This document shows, in pieces, positions 24,356 to 36,170 of a stretch of DNA of 64,000 bases (the first letter of the stretch is position 1; the number at the start of each line of letters is the position of its first letter). The stretch covers positions 2,976,001 to 3,040,000 of the forward strand of contig JAHEWK010000001.1 of the NCBI GenBank assembly GCA_020740775.1, written 5' to 3'. The notes under the pieces were generated by a model. That model was not told the DNA's origin. It saw only the letters and a program-made list of their open reading frames with translations, and did no database searches. The stretch comes from Ilyonectria destructans (Eukaryota; Ascomycota; Sordariomycetes; Hypocreales; Nectriaceae). The translations under genes were made by a program, and so were the position numbers.

Positions 24356-25802
24356 TTACTGCCCTTGAGCCTGGTTGGCCGCATCCGCGCGCTCAATGCA
24401 CTCCTCGATGACCTGCCAAAACTTGGGAATATCCACTCCGCGCGGGATTCTCACGCCCTCTTCACCTGGAGACAGTGCCTTAGCGAGCGTTCGACCGGTC
24501 TGCTTGCCGGCCTTGGCCTCCTCGAATGTGCCCTCAGTGATGACCGTCACCTCAAAGCGTTCCTTGTGCTCCGGACCGTGGCTGCGCGCGGCATCCCACT
24601 CCAGGAAGGGGATCTCGCCGTCCGTGCCGAGGAGTACAGCGGCAACGGCTAGGGGGTCATGGAGCGGCGGTCCGGCGGTGATTCCAAACGTGTCGCTGGG
24701 GTTGACATGTTAGTCTGAGGAGGAGCAATAGGGAATAATTGACGTACGCATAAGTCTTTGCGAAGAAATACAGAAGCTCGACAAGCATGGTCCGCAGTGT
24801 CGTTTTGCCGGTGCCAGTCTTGTCGCTATCGGGGCCGTACAGCAGCATCTCCCTCACCTCAGGTGTCGCCAGCACCTGGTGACTAAGATCCAGAGGCACA
24901 ACAGTTGTCTTAGCTGCAATTTCCTTGTTATGGAACACGGTTGCCGCCGCCTCGGGGTCAACGAGGATGTTGAACTCAGCCCATGGTGTATAGTTACCGA
25001 TTCTAGCATGCCCGTCCACCATACCTAGAGGCGCATCGGAGAAACCACCGCCAATGGAACCGCCCATGAGACTCAGGCCCTTGATATGGGGGATGAGATC
25101 CGGATAGTTGCGGAAGAGAGCACCAACGTTAGTTAGCGCGCCGGTAGCGACAATCCAAGCGGTTCCGGGCTCCTGGGCGCGGATGGCTTCGGCCATGGCC
25201 TCTACTCCAGGGACAGAGGACGGCGTGGTGAGGGGCTTGGGGAGAAGTTCGGTGCCGTCCAGGCCGGATTCGCCGTGGATGTCCGTAGGCGCGTGAATGG
25301 CCGGCCGCTCGAGAGCCTTGGATAGGCCAACGTGCAGGGGGATGTCCTTGTGCTTGCCGATGGCGGTGAGGAGTGATGCAGCATTGTGTGTGGTATTTCT
25401 TTAGGGCCCAGGTGTCAGCTACGCGAAGGTTCGGGGCTGAAGGATGTAGGGGTGAAGACCTACTCGAGTGAAGCATTGCCGAAGACGGTTGAGATGCCCA
25501 GAAGCTTGATATTGGGATGGTAGGCGGCCAGGAGGATGGCAAAGGCGTCCTAATTCGAGGTGAGTCTCATCGGTTGATTACGCTTTGATTACGCTTGGCT
25601 GAAAGGGAATAATAGAGTATTGGGTGTTGAAAAGGGGGCGTTCAACTTCATGCTGTGTATCCCACCACCATATTCATCACCAAAGCCTCACTTGAGTCGA
25701 GATAACGATTGGATGAGACGGACGATGGCAAGCCGTAGCGTGGAAACGTACATCATGACCTGGGTCACAATCCAACCAGACGGGGATTTGAGAAGACGAC
25801 AT
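24356..25802 (-). CDS. Inosine-uridine preferring nucleoside hydrolase
   Basis: Four exons (25802 to 25752, 25549 to 25464, 25398 to 24748, 24695 to 24356) encode 375 aa, close to yeast Urh1. The enzyme splits ribonucleosides into base and ribose for pyrimidine/purine salvage in the cytosol. The N-terminal calcium-binding motif reads WLDCDPGHDDAFAILL and is split by the first intron after DPGHD. Further signatures are GNASLENTTHNA, GLDGTELLP, IVATGALTNVG, MGGSIGGG and the C-terminal PPLHDPLAVA, whose His is the proposed general acid. Intron 1 is about 202 nt, longer than most in this window; the next two are 65 and 52 nt. The start MSSSQIPVWLDCDPG has an ACCATGT context and fits the family N-terminus. 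Confidence 0.9.
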
Positions 25803-26266
25803 GGTTGCCAGCGGTTGGAGGGAGAGGAAGGATTGGGCGAGGAGAGAGAAGAACGAAAGAGCGCAAAATCACTCGAAGAGACAATGATAATCAGACGGAT
25901 TTAGGAGTGAGGTGAAAGCAGCGACGTTTCATTGGGGGGGAGGCTTACTGCATGATGCCAGGTGTTGATGGTGGGGTTGGCGCATCCATCCTCTGAAGCG
26001 TGGACCCCGCTTATTGTTAAGGTCCTTCCTGTACCAGCTAACAACGTGTGACAGTCGACCACGAGCCATCATCTTAGCGCATGGCGGTGAACTTTTGGAG
26101 CTTCAACTGCGAGCCTGGTGAGTGTCAATTCTGCGGGCTTCCGAAATGCAGATTGCACCGGATTGCAAGACCTCGAGCCTCCTCTCGCCAAAACCGACTA
26201 GATATGTTGTCCATGATGAGGGGGAGGACTCAGACAGGCCCTAACTTGGTCTCATGATGATGGGTT
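25803..26266. other. Intergenic gap, nucleoside hydrolase / RED
   Basis: 464 bp separating two minus-strand genes, so it holds the RED terminator and the nucleoside hydrolase promoter. I see no further gene or repeat. Confidence 0.5.
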
Positions 26267-27917
26267 TCATGATTTCTTGCGTGCCTCCATAACCCGCAAC
26301 ACATCCGCAGCGCTGTTGGCATCACCCTTGCGCTTCTTTGCTCCCCGCTTTCGTTTTGATGGTCCGCCTTTCGATTGTCCCTCGCCCTCATCGGCCTTGC
26401 CCCCCCAAGTCGAGAGCTTGACCCGACTCTCATCAAAGTCTTCCTCGTCCTCAAGGCGACTCGTGCCGAAGCCCATGTCGAGGTCCTGGTCGTCCCGGTC
26501 GGCCATCTGAAGCAGCTTCTTCCGTCGCTCCTCCATAGCCTTGTTCTTTGCCGCCTCGCCTTCTTCTTCGTCATCATCATCATCGTCGCCCTTCTCCTTA
26601 GCTATCGGGTTCAATGCTGCCGCTCGCTTGATGGCCGCCATGATGGCGGGGTCGGACATGGACGGCGCCTTGGTCTGTTCCTCCGATACAAGGCTGGTTT
26701 TGGCGTCCTTGAAGTAGTTGCGCGGTGCAGACGGCGCCTGGGGCTTAGGTGGTGGAGGCATAGACTGATCTGTAATCTCGCCACCTTCCGCATCCTTCTT
26801 GGCGTCGCCTCCGTCTTCGGAGTCGGAATCGGATCCATCCATGCCTGCTAGGGGATTGTAATCGTCACCAACTCCGTCGAAGATATCAATGTCCTCGTCT
26901 TCTTCCTCAGGTTCCTCCTTCTTTCGGTATTGTTCCGGAACCTCCATTCCCAGGGGCTTGGCATCCTTGTCTGGCATCAGAAGCCCGCGAGCTGCCTCAT
27001 CGTCCTTCTCTGTTCCCCGCTGTATTTTTCGGACTTTCCTCTTTTCGTGTCCGTCTTCGTCCACGATGATCAATACCTCCCGTCCCTTGCTGTCTCGCTC
27101 AATCCGTGTACCTGGCATCTGTTTGGCCCCAATCTTCTTGAACCGGTCTCCGAGCAAGTCCTGCTGCGCTTTCGCTGCTTCTCTCGAGGCTTTCAACTCT
27201 GCCAGAATTTGATCCCTTGTCCGCTTTTTTCCTGGTGCTAAAGACACGGTTGATAGCTGACCTTTTTTCTTCTCCTTCTCCTTCACAACTGCCATGACTT
27301 CCGGGTCCTCCAGCTGGTCAAACTCCTCGTCGACGTCTGCTTCCGGCTCTTCTTCTTTCTCTTCTTCCGGTTTTTTATCTCCGTAGACATCTTCTCCTTC
27401 CTTGATGCGCTTCAGAAGCTTGAAGTCAAGCCCCTTGACCAAATGTGTACTGCTGAGGTCTCCGCCTGCGATTTCGAACCGACGCTTCTCAAAGGTCTCT
27501 TGGTCTATCTCTTCGTTCTTCAATGCCTCCTCCAGTTCCTTGAGTTTCTCTGCACGCTCATCTTCGTCATCCTCGCGCTCTTTCGATCGATCGACGTATC
27601 CGGTGGCGAGCTTGACGCCTCTGGGGTTGGAGGTCTTAAACTTCCGCTGAGGTCGAGTCGCATTGTTTCGATCCGCAAGCTGTCGCGCAAAATCGGCCTG
27701 AGACCCTCCCACTGAGCGTCTGCAAAATGTCAGTTTGTAGTCATCACTGCCCTTAGGACGGAACTACTGACGGTGTCATTGGGATGCTTGCCCGTTGTCG
27801 CGAACCCAGAGCACCTCCCTTCGCGGGGGTCGCGCCGCCTGATGATGCGCCATTCTTGTCTTTTGACTGCTTTGCTGAGTCTGCAAGCATAAGCTTGCGA
27901 AACTGCGAGTTATTCAT
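26267..27917 (-). CDS. RED/IK-type splicing factor
   Basis: Two exons, 27917 to 27772 and 27719 to 26267 (52-bp intron, GTCAGT donor, TGCAG acceptor), encode 532 aa. The RED-like N-terminal domain spans about residues 1-230: MNNSQFRKLMLAD, ALGSRQRASIPMTPRSVGG, GVKLATGYVDRSKER, STHLVKGLDFKLL and later LADLKASREAA-like charged helices. The rest is Glu/Asp/Lys-rich with acidic runs (for example GDDDDDDEEEGE) and a basic tail (KRKRGAKKRKGD) likely acting as a nuclear signal. In animals RED pairs with SMU1 in the spliceosomal B complex; I infer a similar nuclear role here. The splice is supported because it restores the family motif PMTPRSVGGS. Its start lies 411 bp from the divergent REV1 start. 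Confidence 0.88.
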
Positions 27918-28328
27918 GATCGTGGTGATGGCTCTAAGCAGTGTTGTGTATTTAGAGATCTCTCGGAGTGATGAAATCAAAGGTCAGCCTCGCGTGTTGA
28001 GGCTGGAGAGTGTGGCGCATGGATAGCTGGTCACGAGCCGACGTGTGAAAGGCGCGCTCCACTTTACGCGGTTGACATCACCGACGTCTCCGATTTGCTT
28101 CCCTGCGATATCTGGCGAGACAACAACACGACAAGATCGACTATCGTGAAAACAATATGAAGCATCTGCTTCCTTCAGATCCCTGCGGATTTTGATACTT
28201 GTATGATGAAGTTGGGCTCACCAGTTCGGCTCACCGGGACCAACGCGCTCCACGCCGCAAGAAACCCGCCAGCACTACCGTGAATTCTACTCAAATCACG
28301 ACCCGGCCACCTGTCGCATCGACTCAAG
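27918..28328. promoter_or_regulatory. Shared promoter region of RED and REV1
   Basis: 411 bp between the start codons of two divergently transcribed genes. It contains ACGCGG and AACGCGC sequences near 28069 and 28242, related to but not identical with the ACGCGT MCB core. Bidirectional control is plausible but not demonstrable from sequence. Confidence 0.5.
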
Positions 28329-31300
28329 ATGGGGAGCGTTCTCGACAAGAACTCCTCTCAAGTGAGGAAACGCATTGAAGGGCATACCTTTGATGATGAA
28401 GAGGGAGACGAGTATGGAGCTAGCGAATTCCATGGCTTCAGTGATTATTTCAGGCGGAAGAAGATTAAGCTCCAAAATCTCGATGCCGACATGCGCGCTT
28501 CTTCAGATAAGCCTCAGATATTCAAAGGCATTGTTGCACATATCACCGGGTACACCCAACCTCCGCTTCACATGTAAGCCATATCCTCCTGGTCAATCTC
28601 AGACTCTTTCTGACCACGACCAAGACTTCATCGCGAGATTGTACAGCATGGAGGCGGCTTCCTCCAGTATCTTGACTCCAAAACGATGGCAACGCACATA
28701 ATAGCGTCAAATCTACCACCAAAAAAGTCTGTGGACTTCAACAGATATAGGATCGTCAAACCTGCATGGATCATGGACTCAGTCAAAGCTGGAAAACTAC
28801 TTCCATGGGCGGACTACCGAGTCCTCGATGAAGGACCTAGACAAAAGGTTTTGAGGTTTGGTGGTGACAAAGGTTTGACCCAGTCAACTCCACAACCGAA
28901 ACAGGGCTATCGAGAGCAGACAGACAACAGCTTTTACACAAGTCAGTTGAAGTCTGCAAATCTCCCTAGCCAGTCCCTCAGCCAAGTCGTGGAACAAGCA
29001 CAAACTCCCGTACCACCATTTCCTCCTGATTTGAACCCCACGCCAGACGGTGTCGACACCCCTTCATGCGAAACACCCCAGATACCGGCAGAGCAGTCAT
29101 TGAATGATACAACGGAACCGGACTCGGCAGATTTGCACTTAGATGGTCGAACTGGACAGGTTGGGCAAGCCAAATCTGCAAACCCTCCGAAGAACATGAC
29201 CTCGGAGGAGCACAATGCATGGCTTCTATCAGACCCTCGACTGCGGAAGTCATCAACTGCAAACCCGAACTTCCTGAAGCAGTTCTATTCAGAGAGTCGT
29301 CTACATCACCTCTCGACGTGGAAATCAGAGTTGAAGTCCAAAATGCAACGACTAGCAACAGAAAAAGGTCCTGGTGAGCAGAAACCGAGGAAGAGGCGGC
29401 CAGGCTCAAGGCGATATATTCTTCACGTGGACTTTGACAGTTTCTTCTGTGCGGTTTCTCTAAAACGCCATCCAGAGTATGTGGATAAGCCAGCCGTTGT
29501 CGCGCACAGTACTGGAGCAGGGTCTGAGATTGCGAGTTGTAATTACCCAGCTCGAGAATTTGGCGTCAAGAATGGCATGTGGATGAAAGGAGCTCTCGAG
29601 CTATGCCCCGACCTCAAGGTCCTACCATATGACTTCCCAGCCTATGAAGATGCGAGTCGCATATTCTACGAGTCTATTTTGGATATTGGTGGCATTGTGC
29701 AGAGTGTCAGCGTTGACGAGGCACTGGTTGATGTTACATCAATTGTGTTAACCTCTACTGGCTCTCAAGGAACTGAAGTCGAAGACGGCAGCATCGGCAG
29801 AGAGCAAGATACAGTGGCAGACATCTCAAAAGGCCTCCGCGAAAAGATTAAGGCAAAGACTGGTTGCCACGTCTCTGTTGGGGTTGGTGGGAATATATTA
29901 CAAGCCAAGGTCGCACTCAGAAGAGCAAAGCCAGCAGGACAATATCATCTCAAACCTGAGGAGGTCTTAGAAATGATGGGAGAGCTCAAGGTCGAACAGC
30001 TACCAGGAGTTGCACGCAGCATCAGTGGAAAGCTCGAGGAAATTGGCGTCACATTCGTCAAAGACCTTCGACATGTTTCAAAAGCGCGCCTCACGTCCAC
30101 TCTGGGGCCGAAGACTAGCGACAAGCTCCGAGACTATGCTCAGGGTATTGACCATACTGAGGTTGGCGAGCAACCGCCAAGGAAATCAGTCTCGGCAGAA
30201 GTTAACTGGGGTATTCGCTTCATCAACCAGTCGGAGGCGGAGGAATTTGTTTTCAACCTTTGCAAGGAGCTCGAGAAGCGTCTTGTGAACGAGCAAGTGA
30301 GGGGGAAACAACTCACAATGAAAATCATGAGAAGGTCTATCGATGCACCGCTTGATCCAGCAAAGCATCTCGGACATGGCAGGTGCGACACATTCAACAA
30401 GAGTGCAACTTTCGGCGTTGCGACTCATGATTACCAGACCATTGGAAAGGAGGCCGTGTCAATATTGCGATTTTTCAAATTCAGTCCCGGGGATCTCCGT
30501 GGCTTGGGGGTTCAGATGACCAAGCTGGAACCTATCAAGACGAGCAATTCTGCCCTAGAGGGAAGTCAAAAGAAGCTCGCATTTACTACATTCACCAAGC
30601 CGTCACCTGCGAGAAAGTCTTCCAGGGCAGAGCCGATCGATGAAGTAGACAGCTTGGAAAACCCGAGGGGAACACCAGGCCGAGAAATCCACCAGGATCC
30701 CATCACCGATGATCCGTTAACACCACGAAAACCAAAACCACACCCTGCCCTGGCGCTCTCGAGGGCCAATCAAGACGACGTGAAGGCCAAGACACCTCTG
30801 AATGTTTCCGGAACTCAATTTATCATTCCCAGCAATGCCGATCCAACTGTTCTCGCAGAGCTACCCAGTGACATTCGGAGCAAGTTAATGGCCCAGAAGG
30901 CAAAGACAACTGAGTCTACAGCTCACACTCCGATACAGGCGAGGTCAGAAAGCCCAACGTCGGGAGATATGCTGCCATCTCAGCTTGATCCTGAAGTATT
31001 CAATGCACTGCCAGAAGAGATGAAGGCAGAAGTCCTAGCAACATATGGGCGAAAACCGGTTCAAAGCACACCACACTCCTCACCACGAAAGGACCGCTCC
31101 ATTCAGTCAAAAAAGCCAATCACACCTACGAAGCGTGGTGGGACGCGAAGCATGCTTGGAAAAGCTCAGCGGGAGAAGGATGCTCAAGCTGGTCTTTTGC
31201 AAACCAACTTTCGAGCCTCGAGGGAAGACAGCGAGGACATCGAGGACATTGAGGAATTGGATCCAGAGTTTCTCGCCGAATTGCCCGAAGATATGCGAAA

Positions 31301-31760
31301 GGAAGTCATCGCCGATCATCGTCGGCGGCGACTAGCACAGAGGTCGGGACTCGATGCGCCTACACGGCAACACTACACGCCTGATCCCGAGAGCGTCCTC
31401 GCGGGTGGACAACGTACAATCCAGTTTGCCGCCCCGCCGCCCAAGGTTTCGTTTGCAAAATCGGGTGTGACTTCGACTCAGGAGATGAAAGACATGTTGG
31501 ACGCGTGGCACATAGAAACGCAGAAAGAAGGGCCACATCGCAGAGACGTGGAGGTTTTGGAGAAATACCTGGTGCGAGTCGTTCAGGAGGAACGTGACTT
31601 GGAGAAAGCTGCGAAGCTTGTACGGTGGTTGGATTTGGTGGTGGAGCAGGATGGAAGAGGTGGAAAGGGCCAACACTCTTGGAGACGATCAGTACAGAGC
31701 GTGAAGGATGCTGTGCAAAGAGCTGTCAAGCAACGAGGAATGGCGCCATTAAAGCTGTAG
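28329..31760 (+). CDS. REV1: DNA repair protein REV1, Y-family translesion polymerase
   Basis: Two exons, 28329-28573 and 28625-31760 (51-bp intron, GTAAGC donor), give 1126 aa. REV1 inserts dCMP opposite abasic sites and scaffolds polymerase zeta during mutagenic bypass in the nucleus. Order of parts: BRCT at about 62-150 (IFKGIVAHITGY, HGGGFLQYL, IVKPAWIMDS), split by the intron; N-digit/palm from about 345 with catalytic HVDFDSFF and SVSVDEALVD carrying the metal-binding Asp/Glu; thumb helix-hairpin-helix VEQLPGVARSISGKLEEIG; little finger to about 610. The C-terminal part has ubiquitin-binding-motif repeats (LAELPSDIRSKL, LDPEVFNALPEEMKAEV, LDPEFLAELPEDMRKEV), three copies where yeast and human usually have two. 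A C-terminal helical bundle for polymerase-zeta/other partners follows (VLEKYLVRVVQEERDLEKA). All catalytic residues are intact. Confidence 0.95.
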
Positions 31761-32834
31761 TCGAGAAAGTAGGATACCCGCTGATCAATATCACTGTACG
31801 AGGCTCACTGAACTCATCATATCGTCCCCACCGGTTCAGCTTGAAACATCATGCAGAGTTTCAAATGCATAGAGTTTAAGGCAGTGTCTGAATGAACCCG
31901 ATGAAGCATGAGTTGTCAAGGAATATCGGGTGCGGCGTGGCGCCTTCGGCTATCCAGTTATAGAGATGGCTGATGTGTGGAGTTGAGAATGCGGCGACGT
32001 TTGCGTCGTCGAGTGTGAGACAGTGGAGCCATCCCGATGAACGGAGAGAGCGGGAGGCGTTCCTTTGCAGTTATCTAGGCACCACTGGCCACTGTGGTCA
32101 ATACGTAGTCCTCCGCCGTGGGACGGGCGTTCATAGTGGGTATCTTACCTACTAACTCCAGATAAGAAATAAAGCACTGGCCAATTTCTTCAGCGTTAAA
32201 CGATTCGTGGCAGGTGCTAAGAGATTACGGTCCAGACTCGATCGATTCTCACCCTGGATTACGTATTTGCTTCTTGTACAGTACCTGCCGTACCTGCCCT
32301 GACTCGGTGTATTGCGAGGTACCTCCGCCGCGCCCATGTCCCATCGCTCTTCTCCGCATCATACCATCTTCTAGAAGCCCTCCTCAGTCAGCGCTTGTGG
32401 CGTGGCCCCAATTTTGCTTGGTGGGGACGAATCGGGCTTAGCAACCACTCAGAATCCCCACATTAGCACAGGACCTGTCTTCCCCAGCCTACCACTGAAC
32501 TGGAAGGCACTGCACCGGCTGCCATCGGACCTACCCTTAGCTAACCTTGTCTGCTCCTCATCCTTCCTGCAAGGCGCTGCTCCATCGTTCTTCTCGCTCT
32601 CCTTCTTCTTCTACCTTTCGCCGTCTCTCGCCTCCTCTCGCCCTCATTCTCTTCTTTCCCTCTCCTCCCCATCCTTCACCACCATCGCAAGCCTCTCTAG
32701 CAGGCTCTAATACTTCTCGCCTGCCCCTCTCCCGGCGACTTTTTTGCGACGCCACCTCCCGTCGCAATTCCCGCGCCCCTCAGCATTTGGCGCAAATCGC
32801 AACTCCGCAAAGTCGCCTCATTCTCTCCGCCAAG
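31761..32834. other. Intergenic region, REV1 / SHR3
   Basis: About 1.1 kb between two same-strand genes. The second half (about 32570-32740) is strongly pyrimidine-rich (TCTTCTCGCTCTCC-like), as is common in fungal core promoters and 5' leaders. No separate gene is apparent. Confidence 0.5.
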
Positions 32835-33603
32835 ATGAGTTCCTATATCGATTATTCGAAGACCACCAAATCTTCAAACTACCAAGGAACTGGCTCGTTC
32901 GCGACGTTCATGATCATCGCGCGTAAGTCCTGTCCTCCCACTTCCTTTCCCTCAATCCCCCTCGCGCCATATCCCCTCCACGGCCTCTCGCTGACCCAAC
33001 CTCACAGCCGTGTGTTTCTTCCTCGGTGTCCTCTTTGCCTCATTCCCATACGATTTTCCTCTCCTCTGGACGAAGGCTCCCGTCACCGATGACTTCCTGA
33101 ACCACCTCGAGACCCATCTCAAGTTTCTCCACCAGTCGCCGCCCCTCATCAGCCGCATACTCCACATCATCATATCCGTTGGCTTCATCGGCTTCTTCAT
33201 CAAGCTCTTCCGCCCCAGCGAGGCCAACTTCCTCTTCGATGGTGCCTCCCTCATCCTCTACATCATCGGCTTTGGCGTCTATGTTGCCAACATCATCAAG
33301 GGTCTCCGCACCGTTAGCGCCGACATCTGGTCTGACGACGAATTCAAGGGCCAGACCCACGATGGCGAGCACGGTGAGATGATCCTCGGTCGCGAAGACA
33401 CCCTCAAGGTCCTCTCCGCCAGCAACACCATCCTCGCCCTTGTCCTCGTTGGCATCCTGGTCCTCCAGGCCGGCCAGTGGTACGCTGAGAAGAAGGACGC
33501 TGACGACATTGCTGCCGCCGACAAGAAGGATGCCGACAAGAAGGACACTGCTGAGAAGAAGGAAGCTTCTCCCAGCAAGGCGGCGAACAAGAAGAAGCAG
33601 TAA
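32835..33603 (+). CDS. SHR3: SHR3-type ER chaperone of amino-acid permeases
   Basis: Two exons, 32835-32922 and 33008-33603 (85-bp intron, GTAAGT donor, CACAG acceptor), encode 227 aa. Four membrane spans are visible at about residues 22-42, 75-95, 103-123 and 163-182 (for example ILHIIISVGFIGFFIKLF). They are followed by a Lys/Asp-rich cytosolic tail of repeated ADKKD units ending KKKQ, which suits ER retention. Shr3 proteins keep nascent amino-acid permeases from aggregating in the ER membrane and help package them for COPII export. The start is in good context (GCCAAGATGAG). Length and topology agree with the family. Confidence 0.9.
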
Positions 33604-34114
33604 GGGATTAAATCTTTTAAGTCTTCACAATTTGGGAACGGTGATACCACGAGGACGCTGTGGACCTAAACCCCACGTCCTCCTTGCATTTTGTAGTGTT
33701 ATGTGTTGTAAGAACCTGTTACCATAATTTTGAATACAACTCTCAGTATCTTTGCAAAGTATCATCCATCCTCTTCTTCCCGCAAGACCATTTTTCAGGC
33801 ATATCGATCCTCCCACAATCCTACAATTAAGAAAAGGGGCGTGCAGTGGGCCTGCATCCCTAAACGGCCGTATGCTTATCCATGTGCGGTGTTCTCCGGA
33901 TCCGCGCACGGCATCGCCGGAACGCCACACCGAGAAGGTTTCTGACCCTTTTTTCCCCCGAGACCATGGTAACAAATCAACTACCTGCGGACGCGCATAA
34001 CGACGTAGTTTATTCTCTAGCCTTAGGCTCTCAATTCCCAATATATAGCAACGCCATCTATCCCTTAACAATTGGCCAACCCATGATAAATTGCAAAAAG
34101 TTCTTAAACGTTGC
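33604..34114. other. Convergent intergenic region, SHR3 / thymidylate synthase
   Basis: 511 bp containing the two 3' untranslated regions. I see no gene or repeat. Confidence 0.5.
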
Positions 34115-35223
34115 TCATACAGACATCTTCATCGCAATTGTCTTGTGAGGGTCATAGCCCTTGATCACAAAGTCCTCTGCCTTCCAGCCATCAATGCTCC
34201 CTCCCTTCTCACGCGAGATCTCCAGCTCGGGGAACTCGCGGGGCTCGCGCTCTAGTTGGATGTTGAGCGCATCAACGTGGTCGAGGTAGACGTGGGCGTC
34301 GCCCATAACGTGGGTGAGGCTTCCCGGAACCAACTCACAGACATGCGCGAGCATGTGAGTCAGCAGCGCATAACTCGCAATGTTGAAGGGCACGCCGAGA
34401 CCCATGTCGCAAGATCGCTGGTAGAGCTGGCAGTGCAGGTGACCCTGGGGCTTAGGCTCGTCACCGTTCTCCGAATCCCGCTTCTGGCGTGGGTATGAGA
34501 CGTAGAACTGGGCAAACATATGGCAGGGTGGCAGGACCATCTTCTTGAGGTCGGCCGGGTTCCAGGCTGTGAGGATGAGGCGACGGTCGTAGGGGTTTGT
34601 CCGCAGCTTATGGATGAGTTCGGCAATCTGGTCGACACCCTGTCCCGTGTAGTCCGTCTTGGAGTCGACATACTCGGCGCCAAAGTGTCGCCACTGGAAA
34701 CCGTAGACAGGACCAAGGTCACCCTCCTCACGGTGAGTCAGACCGAGGTTGTCGAGGAACTCGCGGGAGCCATTTCCATCCCAGATCTTGATGCCAGCCT
34801 CGCTAAGGGACTTGGATGAGGTGTTTGCCTCGATAAACCAGAGGAGCTCGGCGATGACGGCTCGTGTGAAGACGCGCTTGGTGGTGAGGAGGGGCAGGAC
34901 CGGGTTGCCGTTCTTGTTCAGGGAGAACTTTAGGGGACGAGGAGCAAAAATGGAGTAGGTGCCGGTGCCCGTCCTTAGCAATGTGTTAGTGGAAACCCTC
35001 AGATCAAAGTTTCGAGGCAATTGCGGTGGGTTGTGTTTTCTTCGCATCCACGTCGCATCGACAGGGAGTTGAGCTTGGAGAGGGCGACTCACCGGTCCGG
35101 TCGACGCTCGCCGCTATCGAGGATCTCGCGCACCAAATCCAAGTACTGGTGCTCTTCATGGTTGACGACAGGAGCCGAGCCGTTTGAAGGCTGGGCAGCG
35201 GGATTAGTTTGCGAGGCCGTCAT
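34115..35223 (-). CDS. Thymidylate synthase
   Basis: Two exons, 35223 to 35093 and 34973 to 34115 (119-bp intron, GTGAGT donor, CTAAG acceptor), encode 329 aa. It converts dUMP and methylene-tetrahydrofolate to dTMP and dihydrofolate. The splice joins GERRPDR to [11 protein letters not shown], the conserved substrate-binding start. Other signatures are [34 protein letters not shown], the nucleophile region [14 protein letters not shown] with the catalytic Cys, [20 protein letters not shown], and [10 protein letters not shown]. The C-terminus ends KMSV, close to the usual A-V end that closes over the active site. The intron has no stop in one frame, so the downstream exon can look like a gene starting at 35092; the upstream exon carries the true N-terminus. 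An ACGCGT element lies 83 bp upstream of the start. Confidence 0.96.
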
Positions 35224-35305
35224 GTTTGGGGTTGATGTAAATCGAACGCTGGACCTCGAAGCGGTATGATTGAGTGTGACCGACCTTAATTGATCTGGGC
35301 CCTCG

Positions 35306-35311
35306 ACGCGT
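35306..35311. promoter_or_regulatory. MCB-type element (ACGCGT) upstream of thymidylate synthase
   Basis: The palindrome ACGCGT occurs 83 bp upstream of the thymidylate synthase ATG, followed by GGCGCG and AAACGCGC within the next 20 bp. In yeasts the same hexamer binds MBF and drives thymidylate synthase at G1/S. Confidence 0.6.
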
Positions 35312-36079
35312 CCAGGCGCGACCAAACGCGCTCTATCCCCACCTTGATGCTCCCCCACGGTGAGACGGCGGGCTATAGTTTTGCCGCTGCCGCCCACGTA
35401 GACATTACGTCCAGGTTTCCAAACCGATCCAGGGGCCGCTCACGTTTGCCCAGAAACTGGCCTAGTCTGACTGCCGCCGCCGGTACTTCGGACGTACAGT
35501 ACATGTCCCATGCCCAAAGATCCGGAACCGTCCCGCTAGAGAGGAATTCGCGCAAACCAACAGCGCATCAAATTTCCGATGACTGTATTTTTATGCAGCG
35601 GGCTGCGCCATGGATGAGGTGGCCCCCATGCGATCCCAAAACAATTATCAACGCATACTTTAACGTTGTTGCGGAGCCAGGATATATTGGCGACGACGCT
35701 GCTCAGGACCGGACTGAGACAGATGGGAGCATAACCAACTATCATTGGCCAGAACAGCCAACTACCGACCAAGCGGGCGTTGTCAAATGCCGGCTGGGCC
35801 ATGTCTGAGCACACCATCACCGGCAACGAGTACGGGACCGGCACTGCAGAATTGCTAGGCGCTGCAGGTCGCCGTCTTGGAAAGTACTAACATTGGCATG
35901 GCACAGTAGTTTAACAGCCCGGCGTCGGAGCGGCCATCTAATCAATCAGTCGATCAAGTTGCAGGACGCTAATTAGCATGGCTTTGCCTTCCAGAGCTGT
36001 CGCAATGGCATGCAAAGGCCACCAAATGGAGCCGTAACGGGGCATTTCATGGGGGTCCTGCCCTGGATGGCCCGAGGAA

Positions 36080-36170
36080 CCCCTCCAGACCCCTCTAGGC
36101 CCCTCCAGGGACCCCCTGTCGGCCCCTGTGCCCCTCCAAGTTTACCCCCCAAGCCCGCTCCGAGCCCCTC
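36080..36170 (+). repeat. CCCCT-rich quasi-repeat (about 11-bp period)
   Basis: Seven CCCCT pentamers occur in about 90 bp, several in the form CCCCTCCAGR spaced about 11 bp apart. CCCCT is the core of the yeast stress-response element, but degenerate minisatellite drift would look the same. Confidence 0.6.
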
